Of a DNA stretch of 64,000 bases, positions 35,573-45,018 are shown piece after piece. How positions within the stretch are numbered: position 1 is the first letter of the stretch; each line of letters starts with the position of its first letter. Origin of the DNA: Aliamphritea ceti (GTDB lineage: Bacteria > Pseudomonadota > Gammaproteobacteria > Pseudomonadales > Balneatricaceae); assembly GCF_024347215.1 (NCBI RefSeq), contig NZ_AP025282.1, forward strand, positions 2,604,001 through 2,668,000. The letters run 5' to 3'. The notes under the pieces were generated by a model. That model ran no database searches and had not been told where the DNA came from. It saw nothing but the letters and a program-made list of their open reading frames with translations. The position numbers were made by a program, and so were the translations under genes.

Positions 35573-35821
35573 TTTTCAGACTTGTAGATATTCACACCTA
35601 AGGCCTGTGAAGCTCTTTAAACAGAGTATAGAACTGTCTTTATACCGTTATCTTTTATAAGAATTTTAATATCTCAGAGCTCCGTAGCCTACAGCAGTAA
35701 TCAGTAAGAGAGGGCCTTAGGGTGTGTGAGATTAAATGCCGCACTATGCTTGTATTGGAAGAAACGGATTACCATAATAGCGCCCCCCGGAATTGCTACT
35801 ATTAGTTTTGATGGAATATAT

Positions 35822-36313
35822 ATGCTGCTTAAATCAATAATTGCCATCTTTACCCTTATGCTCATTGCAATGTTTGCCATGGGCTGGTGGTCGCACAAAA
35901 CGACAACTACTGCTTCAGGCCTGAAAAATGGCCAGCTGACTAAGTGTCCTGACACACCTAATTGTGTAAACAGCGAAGCCTTTGCTGCTACAGCTATAAA
36001 AAATACAACTCAAGATGAGGCAAAAATTGCTGCAGTATCGTTACCGGACAAACCTCTTGATGAATTAAAACTTGATATTATCCATACACTTGACCGCATG
36101 GGGGCAGATAATTTGCAATGGCAGGATGCTTATCTGGCCACCACCTTTACCACACGAATTTTCCGCTTTGTTGATGATTTTGAATTACGTATTGATCAGG
36201 CAAGTGGGGAATTACATATTCGCTCTGCATCACGGGTGGGTAAAAGCGATTTTTCAGCTAACCGTAAACGTACCGATACGTTTCGTGAGCAGTTAAAACA
36301 GGCAGGATGGTAA
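35822..36313 (+). CDS. DUF1499-family protein
   Basis: A 163-residue protein with an N-terminal membrane anchor (about 5-25) and a DUF1499 domain marked by the CPDTPNCVNSEA motif near residue 44 and the EFDLRIDQASGELHIRSASRVGKSDFSANR-like C-terminal stretch. The family is widespread with no known reaction. ATG 35822 is chosen over the longer frame (35726). The stop overlaps the start of the next gene, so the two are coupled. The 300 bp before this gene hold the ppsA terminator and this operon's promoter and nothing else recognisable. Confidence 0.86.
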   Translation: MLLKSIIAIFTLMLIAMFAMGWWSHKTTTTASGLKNGQLTKCPDTPNCVNSEAFAATAIKNTTQDEAKIAAVSLPDKPLDELKLDIIHTLDRMGADNLQWQDAYLATTFTTRIFRFVDDFELRIDQASGELHIRSASRVGKSDFSANRKRTDTFREQLKQAGW

Positions 36314-36819
36314 TGGCAGCTAGACGTTTTCTGAATGGTTACCCGGCTCATTTGCAAGAACAGGCTGAGGCATTACTGCAGCAGAATAAAATGGATGCTT
36401 ATCTGAGTAAACGCTATCAGCCCGGTCACGACATCCGTCAGGCTAAAGCCCTGTATCAGTATGCAATGTCGATTAAGCAGGAATACCTTCGCCAGTCACC
36501 GGCCCTGAGCAAAGTTATTTATGATGACAAAGTTGATGTTATTCATAATGCTCTGGGACTTCATACCCAAATCTCAAGGGTACAAGGCAACAAGCTTAAA
36601 TCTAAGCGTGAGATTCGTGTTGCCAGCTTATTTAGGGATGCTCCGGAGCCATTTCTAAGAATGATAGTGGTTCATGAATTGGCGCATTTGCGCGAAAAAG
36701 ACCACAACAAGGCTTTCTATAAACTATGTAGCTATATGGAAGCGGACTATCACCAGTTAGAACTCGATCTGCGTTTATATCTGACACTTCTGGATCATCA
36801 GGGCGGCGTTAACTGGTAA
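36307..36819 (+). CDS. YgjP-like (DUF45/M48-type) metallopeptidase family protein
   Basis: A 170-residue protein with the zinc-binding HELAHLREKDHNKAFYKLC block near residue 121: HExxH plus a downstream His of the family. Related YgjP proteins are small zinc proteins, some annotated as UTP pyrophosphatase; the reaction here is not certain. It starts at ATG 36307 or at ATG 36313 (a TAATG overlap with the preceding DUF1499 stop); the second gives slightly tighter coupling. Whether the two gene products work together is unknown. Confidence 0.84.
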   Translation: MVMAARRFLNGYPAHLQEQAEALLQQNKMDAYLSKRYQPGHDIRQAKALYQYAMSIKQEYLRQSPALSKVIYDDKVDVIHNALGLHTQISRVQGNKLKSKREIRVASLFRDAPEPFLRMIVVHELAHLREKDHNKAFYKLCSYMEADYHQLELDLRLYLTLLDHQGGVNW

Positions 36820-37040
36820 AGCGTAATCTGCTGAAACAGACTGCTTGTCCCGATCAGGCAAAAGGTTGTCGCAGATCAACCGCTTTGTCGAAAACAGTCA
36901 TTTCCCGTCAGTTACATGTCGTTAACTGCAATCACCTTAGTTACTTTACTGCCTAGTATGGTGCGGCCACTTTTGCGGCCCGGAACCTTAGTGCTCCGGA
37001 TCAGCAAAGAGGCAATAATAACAACAAATTGGAGTCGTTT

Positions 37041-38621
37041 ATGAACGATAACTCTAAAAGCTCGCAAGGCTCTGGTACAGAATACGATTCTGATTACGAG
37101 ATAGGGCAAAGCAATGTCCAGATGATAGGCATGGATGTCCATAATCCGGTATTTGCGATTAGTGCAGTATCCATTCTGTTTTTCATTATTTTCGCGCTTA
37201 TTTTTCCAGCCGATGCTAATGAGATGCTGACTGGTGCACGTTCATGGTCAATTCAAACGTTCGACTGGTTGTTTATGATCGGTGGAAACGTATTTGTATT
37301 GTTCTGTATCGCGTTAATTTTCCTGCCTGTTGGCAAGGTAAGACTTGGTGGTAAATCAGCTAAAACTGATTTCAGTACCATTTCCTGGTTATCTATGTTG
37401 TTTGCTGCCGGCATGGGCATCGGTCTGATGTTCTATAGTGTTGCTGAGCCTGTTGCTTACTACACCGACTGGTGGGGTACTCCATTAAATGCAGCACCGA
37501 ATACACCAGAAGGTGCGTCTGCTGCTATGGGTGCAACTATGTTCCACTGGGGTTTGCACCCTTGGGCGATTTACGGCGTAGTTGCTCTGGCTCTTTGTTT
37601 CTTCACTTACAACAAAGGCCTGCCGCTGACCATCCGCTCTGCGTTTTATCCAATTCTGGGTGATCGTGTGTGGGGACCTGTTGGTCACGTTATCGATATC
37701 GTTGCGGTACTGGCGACTATCTTTGGTTTGGCTACTTCTCTGGGTCTTGGCGCAAGTCAGGCTGCAGGTGGTCTTAACTTCCTGTTTGGTATTGATAACA
37801 ATATTTCAACTCAGATCGGCATTATCGTTGCTGTTAGTGCGATTGCTATCTTCTCGGTTGTTCGTGGCCTGGATGGCGGTGTTAAGCTGCTGAGTAACAT
37901 TAACATGTCCATCGCATTTGCGTTGTTGATGTTTGTTATTTTTGCTGGCTCTGTTACTGCATTCCTGACTAACTTCTTCGGAATCCTGGGAAGCTATGCA
38001 GAAAACATCGTACCTTTGAGTAACTGGATCGGCCGTGAAGATGAAAAGTTCTTCCATGGCTGGACTGTGTTCTACTGGGCTTGGTGGATCTCCTGGTCAC
38101 CATTCGTGGGTATGTTCATTGCGCGTATCTCGAAGGGCCGTACTGTACGTGAATTCATGCTTGCAGTGCTGGTTGTCCCTACGCTGGTTTCAGCAGTGTG
38201 GATGGCCGCATTTGGCGGCAGCGCTTTGGATCAGATTCAGGCTAATGTTGGTGAACTGTCTAACGGTTTAGGTGATGTTTCACTGGCAATGTTCCAGATG
38301 CTTGAGAATCTGCCTCTGACAGAAATCACTTCTTTACTGGCAATTATCCTGGTTCTGGTGTTCTTCATTACATCTTCTGATTCTGGCTCGCTGGTAATCG
38401 ATTCGATTACTGCAGGCGGTAAAGTCGATGCGCCTGTACCACAGCGTTTGTTCTGGGCTGTGCTGCAAGGTGTTATCGCTGGCGTTCTGCTATATGGCGG
38501 TGGCTCTGAAGCTCTGACTGCATTGCAGGCAGGTGCGGTAACTGTTGGTCTGCCATTTACTGTGGTTCTGTTGTGCATGTGTTTCAGCCTGTATAAAGGT
38601 CTGAAAGACGAGCCTCGTTAA
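37041..38621 (+). CDS. BCCT-family betaine/choline/carnitine-type transporter
   Basis: A 526-residue inner-membrane carrier with 12 hydrophobic helices. The family signature WAWWISWSPFVGMFIARISKGRTVREF is at about residues 340-366 and the aromatic substrate box GMGIGLMFYSVAEPVAYY near 124-141. The substrate is a quaternary ammonium or tertiary sulfonium compound such as glycine betaine, choline or DMSP; DMSP importers belong to this family, and a DmdA operon lies 10 kb downstream, so DMSP or betaine uptake is plausible but not proved. ATG 37041 follows TTGGAG. The short cytoplasmic N-terminus is rich in Ser/Asn/Asp; the C-terminus is brief, without the long osmosensing tail of BetP. Confidence 0.93.
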   Translation: MNDNSKSSQGSGTEYDSDYEIGQSNVQMIGMDVHNPVFAISAVSILFFIIFALIFPADANEMLTGARSWSIQTFDWLFMIGGNVFVLFCIALIFLPVGKVRLGGKSAKTDFSTISWLSMLFAAGMGIGLMFYSVAEPVAYYTDWWGTPLNAAPNTPEGASAAMGATMFHWGLHPWAIYGVVALALCFFTYNKGLPLTIRSAFYPILGDRVWGPVGHVIDIVAVLATIFGLATSLGLGASQAAGGLNFLFGIDNNISTQIGIIVAVSAIAIFSVVRGLDGGVKLLSNINMSIAFALLMFVIFAGSVTAFLTNFFGILGSYAENIVPLSNWIGREDEKFFHGWTVFYWAWWISWSPFVGMFIARISKGRTVREFMLAVLVVPTLVSAVWMAAFGGSALDQIQANVGELSNGLGDVSLAMFQMLENLPLTEITSLLAIILVLVFFITSSDSGSLVIDSITAGGKVDAPVPQRLFWAVLQGVIAGVLLYGGGSEALTALQAGAVTVGLPFTVVLLCMCFSLYKGLKDEPR

Positions 38622-39353
38622 CTCAGAAAATGACTTTTCAGGTCGCCTACGGGTTACCTGAATTGCATTCTTTAAAAGCCGGCGCAAGCCGGTTTTTTTG
38701 TCGCCTTAAATATCGCTCTAAGGTCTCGACTACACTGTGTATTTACAGCTATTTTTATTGTGAATGTGACCGTCAGGTTAAAACTTCACATTCAGATATC
38801 TCAATGACGCATTCAGGTATGTTTTACAGGCAGCGAAGATTGCGGCTAAGACAATAAACCTATAAATTTGCGCCTATAGAAATGGTTCTTTTCCGACCAA
38901 TTCTCCTGGCACTTTCTGCCCGATAAAATTCATTTGCTAGATGTGATTTACTGGATTCTCAAAAGAGATTTCAGGCCTTTTTAATGGCTATGATTTCTTT
39001 GTAAATCTAATGTGTTAGCAGAATTTTTCTAACAGAATTACAGCTATTTATCTGTATCACGAGTGACTTCAGATTTAGCCAGCAGGGAAATTGTTATCAG
39101 ATTTTAACCAGGAACCTAAAAACGGGGATAAATCCCGTTGACGTTTCAGACCAGAACGCTATTTTTCATAGAGCTGTGAAGCATTCCGCTGACGTGAATT
39201 ATGTGACTCTAGTTATATCCAGAGTACATATACAGTTGTCAGATGATCGGCGTGCCCCGCATCTACCAAGGAAAAAATCATTGGCAGTCATCTGCTGACA
39301 GCTGGCCGGACTGATAAATATTAATGAGTTATTTGAAGTAGAGTATTCATAGA
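38622..39353. other. 732-bp intergenic region
   Basis: Holds the BCCT terminator (38674-38699) and a long upstream segment of the repeat-tailed MFS gene. A small hairpin AACGGG...CCCGTT lies at 39121-39138 without a T run. Short frames on both strands lack ribosome sites. A small RNA here cannot be excluded. Confidence 0.4.
38674..38699 (+). terminator. terminator after the BCCT gene
   Basis: Stem CCGGC / GCCGG closed by a GCAA tetraloop, flanked by A4 and T7; 53 bases past the stop. Confidence 0.85.
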
Positions 39354-42308
39354 GTGCGCGCAACCATTCTGCCATTAACAGCCTTATTTCTAAGCTGTTT
39401 CATTTTGTATCTTGGAAATGGACTGATAAACGTCTTTTTGCCGATACGTATGGAGCTGGAAAGCTTTGATGCCAACTCCATAGGTATGGTGTTGTCGTTA
39501 TATTCTGTCGGTGCCTTACTGGGAGCGCTGTATAGCAAGGAGCTTATCAAACGGGCAGGGCACATCCGTATGTTCGCCGGTTGTGTGGCACTGGGTACCC
39601 TGAGCGTTCTGATTTGCAGCCTGTACACAGATCCAATTCTGTGGGGAGCGATGCGGGTCTTTATTGGTTTTTGTAATGCTTCAGCCGCTACAGCAATGGA
39701 GAGCTGGTTAAGTGGTAGCTCTGATAAGCAAACCCGCGGTAAAGTGCTTGGGGTTTATAACGCAGTTGTACTGGGTGGCCTGTTTCTGGGGCAGTTCCTG
39801 TTAAATGCGGCAGACCCTACCGGCACTGTACTCTTTGTTATTACCGGTATATTGCTCTGTACAGCGATCATTCCTATGGTACTGAGCCGCAATAAAGGTC
39901 CGATAGTTGAAGATGTTACTTCGATGTCGATTGCTGACCTGTATCGGGCATCGCCTCTGGGTGTTGTGAGTTGTTTGGCATCCGGCATTATCTATCAGGC
40001 AATTTTTAACATGTTGCCGATATTTGCTAATGATTTTGGCATCGTCGATTTTCAGCTTTCATTGTTCATGGGAGCTGCAATTTTTGGTGCATTTGTGCTG
40101 CAGTTTCCGGTCGGTTACCTGTCGGATAAATTCGATCGTCGTACCGTACTGATGTACTTACTCATGATTTCATCCGGTGTAGGTGTACTTATTTCTGTGT
40201 TTGCACCATTAGGTCAGATCTGGATTGCATATCTGGGCGCTGCTATTACTTGCGGCATTATCGCCTGTACTTATCCGCTAAGTGTTTCTCAAACATTCGA
40301 TACCCTTAAGCAGAATCAGATGGTTGCGGCTTCAGGTAAGCTGATTGTTATCTTCTCAATAGGCGGAATCATGGGGCCTTATGTAGCCTCGATGACAATG
40401 GCTACTTTTGGCAGCACGGCACTGTTTTACTTCCTTGGCATCATACAGTTCTGTCTTGCGGGGTTTGTTGCTTACCGTATGACGGTCAGTAAAGCGCTGC
40501 CGATTGATCAGCAGGAAAGCTTTGTTATGCAGGGTACAAGCAGCAGTGTGGCAGTAGAGCTTGATCCACGTACTGAATACAAAGAATCCGTTATGCCAAT
40601 GAGTAAGGAGGCTAAGACAGCTGTTGCCATTGCTGAGGTTGACCCGGCAGCTGCTGTGAAAATGGCCCGTGCCATTGCTATGTCTAACCCAACAAAAGGT
40701 ACTGAAGTGGCAGCTGCAGTCGCAGACGTACAGGGCATTGATGTACTGCGTTTATACGAAGTCATGAAAGAAGTTGTGCCTTATCAGATTCTTCAGATTA
40801 CCCGGGCCATTGTTACAGCCAAGCCAGAACTGGCATATGAGCTTGTTACTAAACTGGCTGAAACCCATCCTAATCAGGTGGTGTCTATCGCCGCTGAGAT
40901 TGGCAGGGCTCTACCGGATATTCGGGTAGAAATGGCGCGAGTAGCCGCAGAAGCAGCGCCAGAGTCAGTCACCCAGGTTGCTGAATACTACGCACAAGTA
41001 CTCGCTGATGAGCTGGAAGCGACCCGACCTGCAGATATGGTAGATGACACCAGTGCTCAGGATGCAGCTGATATTGCCAGTGAGCTGTGGGACGCAGCAC
41101 CTGAACAGGCAATGGATGTTGCTGTCGCCATGGTTGATGCAGTACCTGAATCTGCTGTTTCGGTTACAGAAGGTTTTATGGCGAATACCTTACCTGATGA
41201 AGACGAAGCTGCTGATATATCTGAAGCACAAAAGATTGTTGATGCTGAAATCTCAGATGCAGCACAAAGCGATGCCGTTGAACTTGTTACCCGACTGGCT
41301 GAAGTAGCGCCTGAACAAGCCGTTGATATGGCGGTTGCAGCGGTAGAAGCAATGCCAGATAGCGCTGCTGATGTCGCCGCTGGTGTCGCAGCCAGTATGG
41401 CGAATAACCAGTCTGCTGACAGTGAAGCAGGAGATGACCAGTTAACCTCTGATGATCAAAGCAGTGATGAACACGCCAGTGATGATCAAAGCAGTGATGA
41501 ACAAACAGCTAATGAAGCGGCCGTTGAACTGGTGCAGCGTATTAATGAAGTTGCGCCTGATGACGCAGCTGTTGATGTTGCTGTTGCGGTTGTTGAAGCA
41601 ATGCCTGAGTCAGCGGCAGACGTTGCTGCTGAAGTTGCATCTGATATGGCTAGCCAACAGGAAGATGAGGCTGAGCTGGCTACAGAAGATCAGCCAGATG
41701 CATCGCAGGCTGATACTGCAGCAGTGACTAACGCTGAATCAGTCACTGAAACATCTGAAGCTGATGCTCAGGATGTTACTGGTGATACAGCTGAAGAAGA
41801 CGAAACTCCAGCTGGTGATAACGATGCTGCGGTAGAACTGGTACAGCGAATTAATGAAGTTGCACCGGATACTGCAGTTGATGTTGCTGTGGCAGTGGTT
41901 GAAGCGTTACCGGATGCCGCTGCAGATGTTGCCGCCGGTGTAGCAGCAGATATATCTGCGCATCATGAAGAGGCAGCTGAACAGTCTTTGACAGCTGAAT
42001 CAGGCACAGCAGATATTGCTGACTCGACACAACAGGACAATGATCCAGAAACGACAGATGATGAAGACACTGAAACAGTCAGCGAGGCAGCTGTTGAACT
42101 GGTACAGCGTATCTCTGAAGCAGCGCCTGAAAATACCGCTGATGTAGCAGCTGCTGTTGTCGAAGTGTTACCTGAGTCTGCTTCAGATGTCGTCGACGCT
42201 ATCAGTGAAGGTATTGAATCAGTAGACGGAGAATGGATGCAAAGCATTGATGATGCTCCTGAACAGTCGACTGAAACAGAACAACAGACAGATAAGCCTG
42301 CATCATAA
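39354..42308 (+). CDS. MFS transporter with a long acidic repeat-containing C-terminal tail
   Basis: A 984-residue protein in two parts. Residues 1 to about 388 are a YcaD-like major facilitator with 12 hydrophobic helices (IRMELESFDANSIGMVLSLY early, QFPVGYLSDKFDRRTVLMYLL near 245). Residues 400-984 are a soluble Ala/Asp/Glu/Val-rich tail. It contains at least five copies of a roughly 40-residue unit starting at residues 571, 641, 723, 826 and 913, with core AVELVQRINEVAPD then VDVAVAVVEAMPESAADVAA, separated by acidic Ser/Asp/Glu linkers. Weaker versions of the unit fill 405-560. The start is GTG 39354. The tail should be cytoplasmic, helical and very acidic. I know no function for it. It could be a scaffold or sensor. 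Confidence 0.88.
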   Translation: MRATILPLTALFLSCFILYLGNGLINVFLPIRMELESFDANSIGMVLSLYSVGALLGALYSKELIKRAGHIRMFAGCVALGTLSVLICSLYTDPILWGAMRVFIGFCNASAATAMESWLSGSSDKQTRGKVLGVYNAVVLGGLFLGQFLLNAADPTGTVLFVITGILLCTAIIPMVLSRNKGPIVEDVTSMSIADLYRASPLGVVSCLASGIIYQAIFNMLPIFANDFGIVDFQLSLFMGAAIFGAFVLQFPVGYLSDKFDRRTVLMYLLMISSGVGVLISVFAPLGQIWIAYLGAAITCGIIACTYPLSVSQTFDTLKQNQMVAASGKLIVIFSIGGIMGPYVASMTMATFGSTALFYFLGIIQFCLAGFVAYRMTVSKALPIDQQESFVMQGTSSSVAVELDPRTEYKESVMPMSKEAKTAVAIAEVDPAAAVKMARAIAMSNPTKGTEVAAAVADVQGIDVLRLYEVMKEVVPYQILQITRAIVTAKPELAYELVTKLAETHPNQVVSIAAEIGRALPDIRVEMARVAAEAAPESVTQVAEYYAQVLADELEATRPADMVDDTSAQDAADIASELWDAAPEQAMDVAVAMVDAVPESAVSVTEGFMANTLPDEDEAADISEAQKIVDAEISDAAQSDAVELVTRLAEVAPEQAVDMAVAAVEAMPDSAADVAAGVAASMANNQSADSEAGDDQLTSDDQSSDEHASDDQSSDEQTANEAAVELVQRINEVAPDDAAVDVAVAVVEAMPESAADVAAEVASDMASQQEDEAELATEDQPDASQADTAAVTNAESVTETSEADAQDVTGDTAEEDETPAGDNDAAVELVQRINEVAPDTAVDVAVAVVEALPDAAADVAAGVAADISAHHEEAAEQSLTAESGTADIADSTQQDNDPETTDDEDTETVSEAAVELVQRISEAAPENTADVAAAVVEVLPESASDVVDAISEGIESVDGEWMQSIDDAPEQSTETEQQTDKPAS
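41064..42220 (+). repeat. five coding repeats of a helical Ala/Val-rich unit
   Basis: Repeat units of about 120-130 bp begin near 41064, 41274, 41520, 41829 and 42090 in the tail of the MFS gene. The units are similar in protein (AVEL...APD...VDVAVAVVEAMP) with synonymous drift in DNA, separated by variable acidic linkers, which include the 24-bp near-duplicated block coding SDDQSSDE at about 41449-41508. Confidence 0.82.
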
Positions 42309-42369
42309 AAGAAACGTTTAGCCGAGTATTGCAGTTGCTGAAGCAACTCTTATAATGCCCGCCATATTT

Positions 42370-42398
42370 AAATCGCCGCACCTGCGGCGATTTTTTTT
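42370..42398 (+). terminator. terminator of the repeat-tailed MFS gene
   Basis: Perfect 9-bp stem ATCGCCGCA / TGCGGCGAT with a 2-base loop followed by eight T; 62 bases past the stop. Confidence 0.85.
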
Positions 42399-42424
42399 GC
42401 CTTTCATATAGGAGTGGTAAGCCA

Positions 42425-42955
42425 ATGTCAGATTTAACTACTTTGCTGAATACAATTCCGGAAATACAGGATCAGCTAACACTGTTTACTGATGCAGCCA
42501 GTGCTACTGCCGCACTCAGCTCAGAAAACCGGGATTGGGTGCTTTGGGCAAGTTTGCATGCTATGCGGGATAAGCCGCTAATAGAATGGGCGAAAAAACA
42601 ATATCCGGAACCTTTGGAAGCGGTGAAGCGCGGCGTATTAATTGCCAGCAGCAGAATGGCAGTAACCAATCCATACTTTATGGCAAGTAATATACAGCCG
42701 CTGCAGGCCGGTGGTAGCCTGGAAGATCTTTCTATGCGCCCGTTCAGTGAACTGCAGGTTCAGAACACCTGTGGCTATCATTATGCCTGTATTGCTATTT
42801 CAGTCGTGAATGGCGGCTTTGTCTGCTACAACAGTCACTTGCATAGTCTGCGTCAGGAAGGCGAGAGTGATACAGCGATTGATCAGGCGTTAAGAATGGT
42901 GGCATCGCTGAGCAGCATACGACAATCAATATTCAATGCCGACTGGTTAATCTAA
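42425..42955 (+). CDS. AhpD-like alkylhydroperoxidase-fold protein lacking one catalytic cysteine
   Basis: A 176-residue protein whose C-terminal half (about 120-170) resembles mycobacterial AhpD: its YACIAISVVNGGFVCYNSH region aligns with the AhpD helix around INGCSHCLVAH. The resolving/peroxidatic pair CxxC is reduced to GxxC: the first cysteine is a glycine, while the second cysteine and the following histidine are kept. A full CxxC peroxidase reaction is therefore unlikely. Starts with a GGAG ribosome site 27 bases after a strong terminator, so it has its own promoter or relies on readthrough. Family call from pattern only. Confidence 0.7.
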   Translation: MSDLTTLLNTIPEIQDQLTLFTDAASATAALSSENRDWVLWASLHAMRDKPLIEWAKKQYPEPLEAVKRGVLIASSRMAVTNPYFMASNIQPLQAGGSLEDLSMRPFSELQVQNTCGYHYACIAISVVNGGFVCYNSHLHSLRQEGESDTAIDQALRMVASLSSIRQSIFNADWLI

Positions 42956-43781
42956 ATCTGTTTTATAGCTGTTTAGTCGCTCATCGATCCTATATAAATT
43001 TGCATATCATTTTCCTGAGTTAAGATCCTGTATCAGGATGTATGCAACTTTGTACTTACTCAAAGCGAAAAGCCGTTCAGGCAGGGACAGATTTCAGGAG
43101 ATATTAGTAGCGAATCGGAAACTTTAGGGCCTCACAATAAAAGTAGTTTCAGGCATTTTTTTTAACTGATCGTTTAAGAAAGAAGTCGCTGCAGACCTCT
43201 ACAGATAAGGGCGTAGCCGAAAAACGTTAAATGTCTGTCGGTATCTGTAAAAAATCATTTTGAATGTCGCTATTTGATAAATTCTTAAGGCTTGATGTCG
43301 CTTTCTCGTATTCGACTTTCAGGGGAGTGATTAATATAACACCTCATCTTATCCGCTTCGGGATTAACAGATTGAAACAGGGCATTTTAAAAATTAACCA
43401 TAGCCCGGTTTTCTGATTGGAAACTTTCAGAACTGTTAACAAATTCTTCAAAAGCGATACGGTTGCGCTGTTTAAGGATTAATAGCATCAGGTTCAGATT
43501 ATAAAGCCCGCAGGGCTCGACACTGAATTCTTGGGAGTACCTGTTTAAAGGGTATGAATTGAGTGTTCTGTACACTGCTGGCTGCATTGCAGCCGAGAGT
43601 ATCGCACTTCAGAAATGTGCTTTTAGCAAAATCCACTCTTTACGGGTGGCGGCCAGTGCCGGCTGTTGTTTGTTAATCGTTATTTCTTCAGTGCAGCAGA
43701 GCGAGTGTAATCTGAATTAATAATAATATTAGTGACTTGCGTCGTGACGGAACGACCAAGGGGCGTCTGAGAGGGCATACT
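42956..43781. other. 826-bp intergenic region upstream of the GlxA-type regulator
   Basis: The longest gap in the window. The only frame of note is a minus-strand one of 66 codons (43387-43587), without a convincing ribosome site. No terminator after the AhpD-like gene was identified. The space is large enough for a small RNA or complex promoter, but no specific element could be named. Confidence 0.4.
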
Positions 43782-44900
43782 ATGACTTCAGTTGTTATGC
43801 GACACCCTTTTAAAGAAACAAAAGAACAGACCCGTGTGGGCTTTCTGCTGCTGGATAATTTCACCATGATCGCTCTGGCTTCAGCGGTAGAACCGTTGCG
43901 TATGGCCAATCAGCTATCAGGTGAAGAATTATACAGCTGGCATATGATTTCTGAGAATGGTGAACAGGTTCGCGCCAGCGATGGGCTGTGTTTTACACCT
44001 GATGCAAGCATCAGTCATGCACCTGATATTGATATTCTGATCGTTGCCGGTGGGGTTAACATTACCCGCAGTTACCGGCCTAAGCAGATCAGTTGGATAC
44101 AAGCTCAGGCACGTCGCGGAATCGTTGTCGGCGGTATCTGTACCGGTCCGTATGCGCTCGCGCACGCAGGCCTGCTGGACGACCATGAATGCAGTGCCCA
44201 CTGGGAATGCATAGCCGCTCTTCAGGAGCGTTATCCAAAGGTACGCTGTAACAACCGTCTGTTTACCATTGATCAGAAGCGAATGACGTCTTCAGGTGGA
44301 AATACTCCAATGGATATGTTTCTGCACCTGGTTGCCTTACAGCATGGAGCTAAGCTTTCCAGTGCGGTATCAGATATGTTTGTCTGTGACCGGATACGCA
44401 GTGAATTTGATCAGCAGCGTATACCTCTGCGTCAGCTGCATAACAATGGCCAGCCTAAACCTAAGCTAGTTGATATTATTGAACTGATGGAAGCCAATCT
44501 GGAAGAACCTATTGAACTGGATGAGCTGGCACGTTTTGTTGATGTGTCCCGCCGTCAGTTAGAGCGGATGTTCCATAAGTATCTGAACTGCTCACCGTCG
44601 CGTTATTATCTCAAACTGCGATTAGACAGGGCACGACAGTTACTTAAGCAATCCAGTATGTCGATTGTCGAAATTGCCAGTGCTTGTGGCTTCGTATCCA
44701 CACCGCATTTCAGTCGCTGTTACCGTAAACATATTGGTATTTCACCGCGTGATGAGCGAAAACGGGTATGGGGTAAAGGTCAGGAAACTGTGATGGGGGA
44801 TCCGTCTGCCGATGAGCAACTGATCGCCAGAGCCGCACGCTCGTCATCAGCGTTATCTGAGGCGCAGGCCGAACCAAGTTTTGGCTCTGTAGCTCTGTAA
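43782..44900 (+). CDS. GlxA-family AraC-type regulator (GbdR/CdhR-like)
   Basis: A 372-residue regulator with an N-terminal DJ-1/PfpI-like amidotransferase fold (about 15-195; TRVGFLLLDNFTMIALASAVEPLRMAN, GGICTGPYALAHAGLL) and a C-terminal double helix-turn-helix of the AraC type (about 230-330; ELDELARFVDVSRRQLERMF and ASACGFVSTPHFSRCYRKHIGISP). This layout is that of the glycine-betaine regulator GbdR and carnitine regulator CdhR of pseudomonads. Its DNA targets are unknown; the BCCT carrier, the sulfatase and the DmdA operon are nearby candidates. ATG 43782 follows a GAGGG site; the TTG-initiated longer frame is not favoured. Confidence 0.9.
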   Translation: MTSVVMRHPFKETKEQTRVGFLLLDNFTMIALASAVEPLRMANQLSGEELYSWHMISENGEQVRASDGLCFTPDASISHAPDIDILIVAGGVNITRSYRPKQISWIQAQARRGIVVGGICTGPYALAHAGLLDDHECSAHWECIAALQERYPKVRCNNRLFTIDQKRMTSSGGNTPMDMFLHLVALQHGAKLSSAVSDMFVCDRIRSEFDQQRIPLRQLHNNGQPKPKLVDIIELMEANLEEPIELDELARFVDVSRRQLERMFHKYLNCSPSRYYLKLRLDRARQLLKQSSMSIVEIASACGFVSTPHFSRCYRKHIGISPRDERKRVWGKGQETVMGDPSADEQLIARAARSSSALSEAQAEPSFGSVAL

Positions 44901-44932
44901 ACAGATTTCAAAACTGGTTCAATACCCAGGAT

Positions 44933-44966
44933 AACCCGGACAGCTTTTAGCTCTCCGGGTTTTTTA
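44933..44966 (+). terminator. terminator of the GlxA-type regulator
   Basis: Stem AACCCGGA / TCCGGGTT with an inner AGCT-TTT-AGCT helix, followed by a T6 run; 32 bases past the stop. Confidence 0.82.
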
Positions 44967-45018
44967 TGACCTTAACTGTTATCATGCCGGCTCTTTGAAA
45001 TCATAAGGACTGACCTCA

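Noticed and set aside
41449..41508. Short tandem DNA repeat as a CRISPR-like or phase-variation element
   Set aside because: The repeated segment is in frame in the acidic linker of the MFS tail and is part of the coding repeat array, not an independent element.
42425..42955. Treating the AhpD-like gene as a pseudogene
   Set aside because: The frame is complete, has a good ribosome site and normal codon use; only one cysteine is missing, so it may be a specialised protein.
43387..43587. 66-codon minus-strand frame in the gap before the GlxA regulator
   Set aside because: No ribosome site, unremarkable composition and no known domain; kept only as a note in the intergenic entry.
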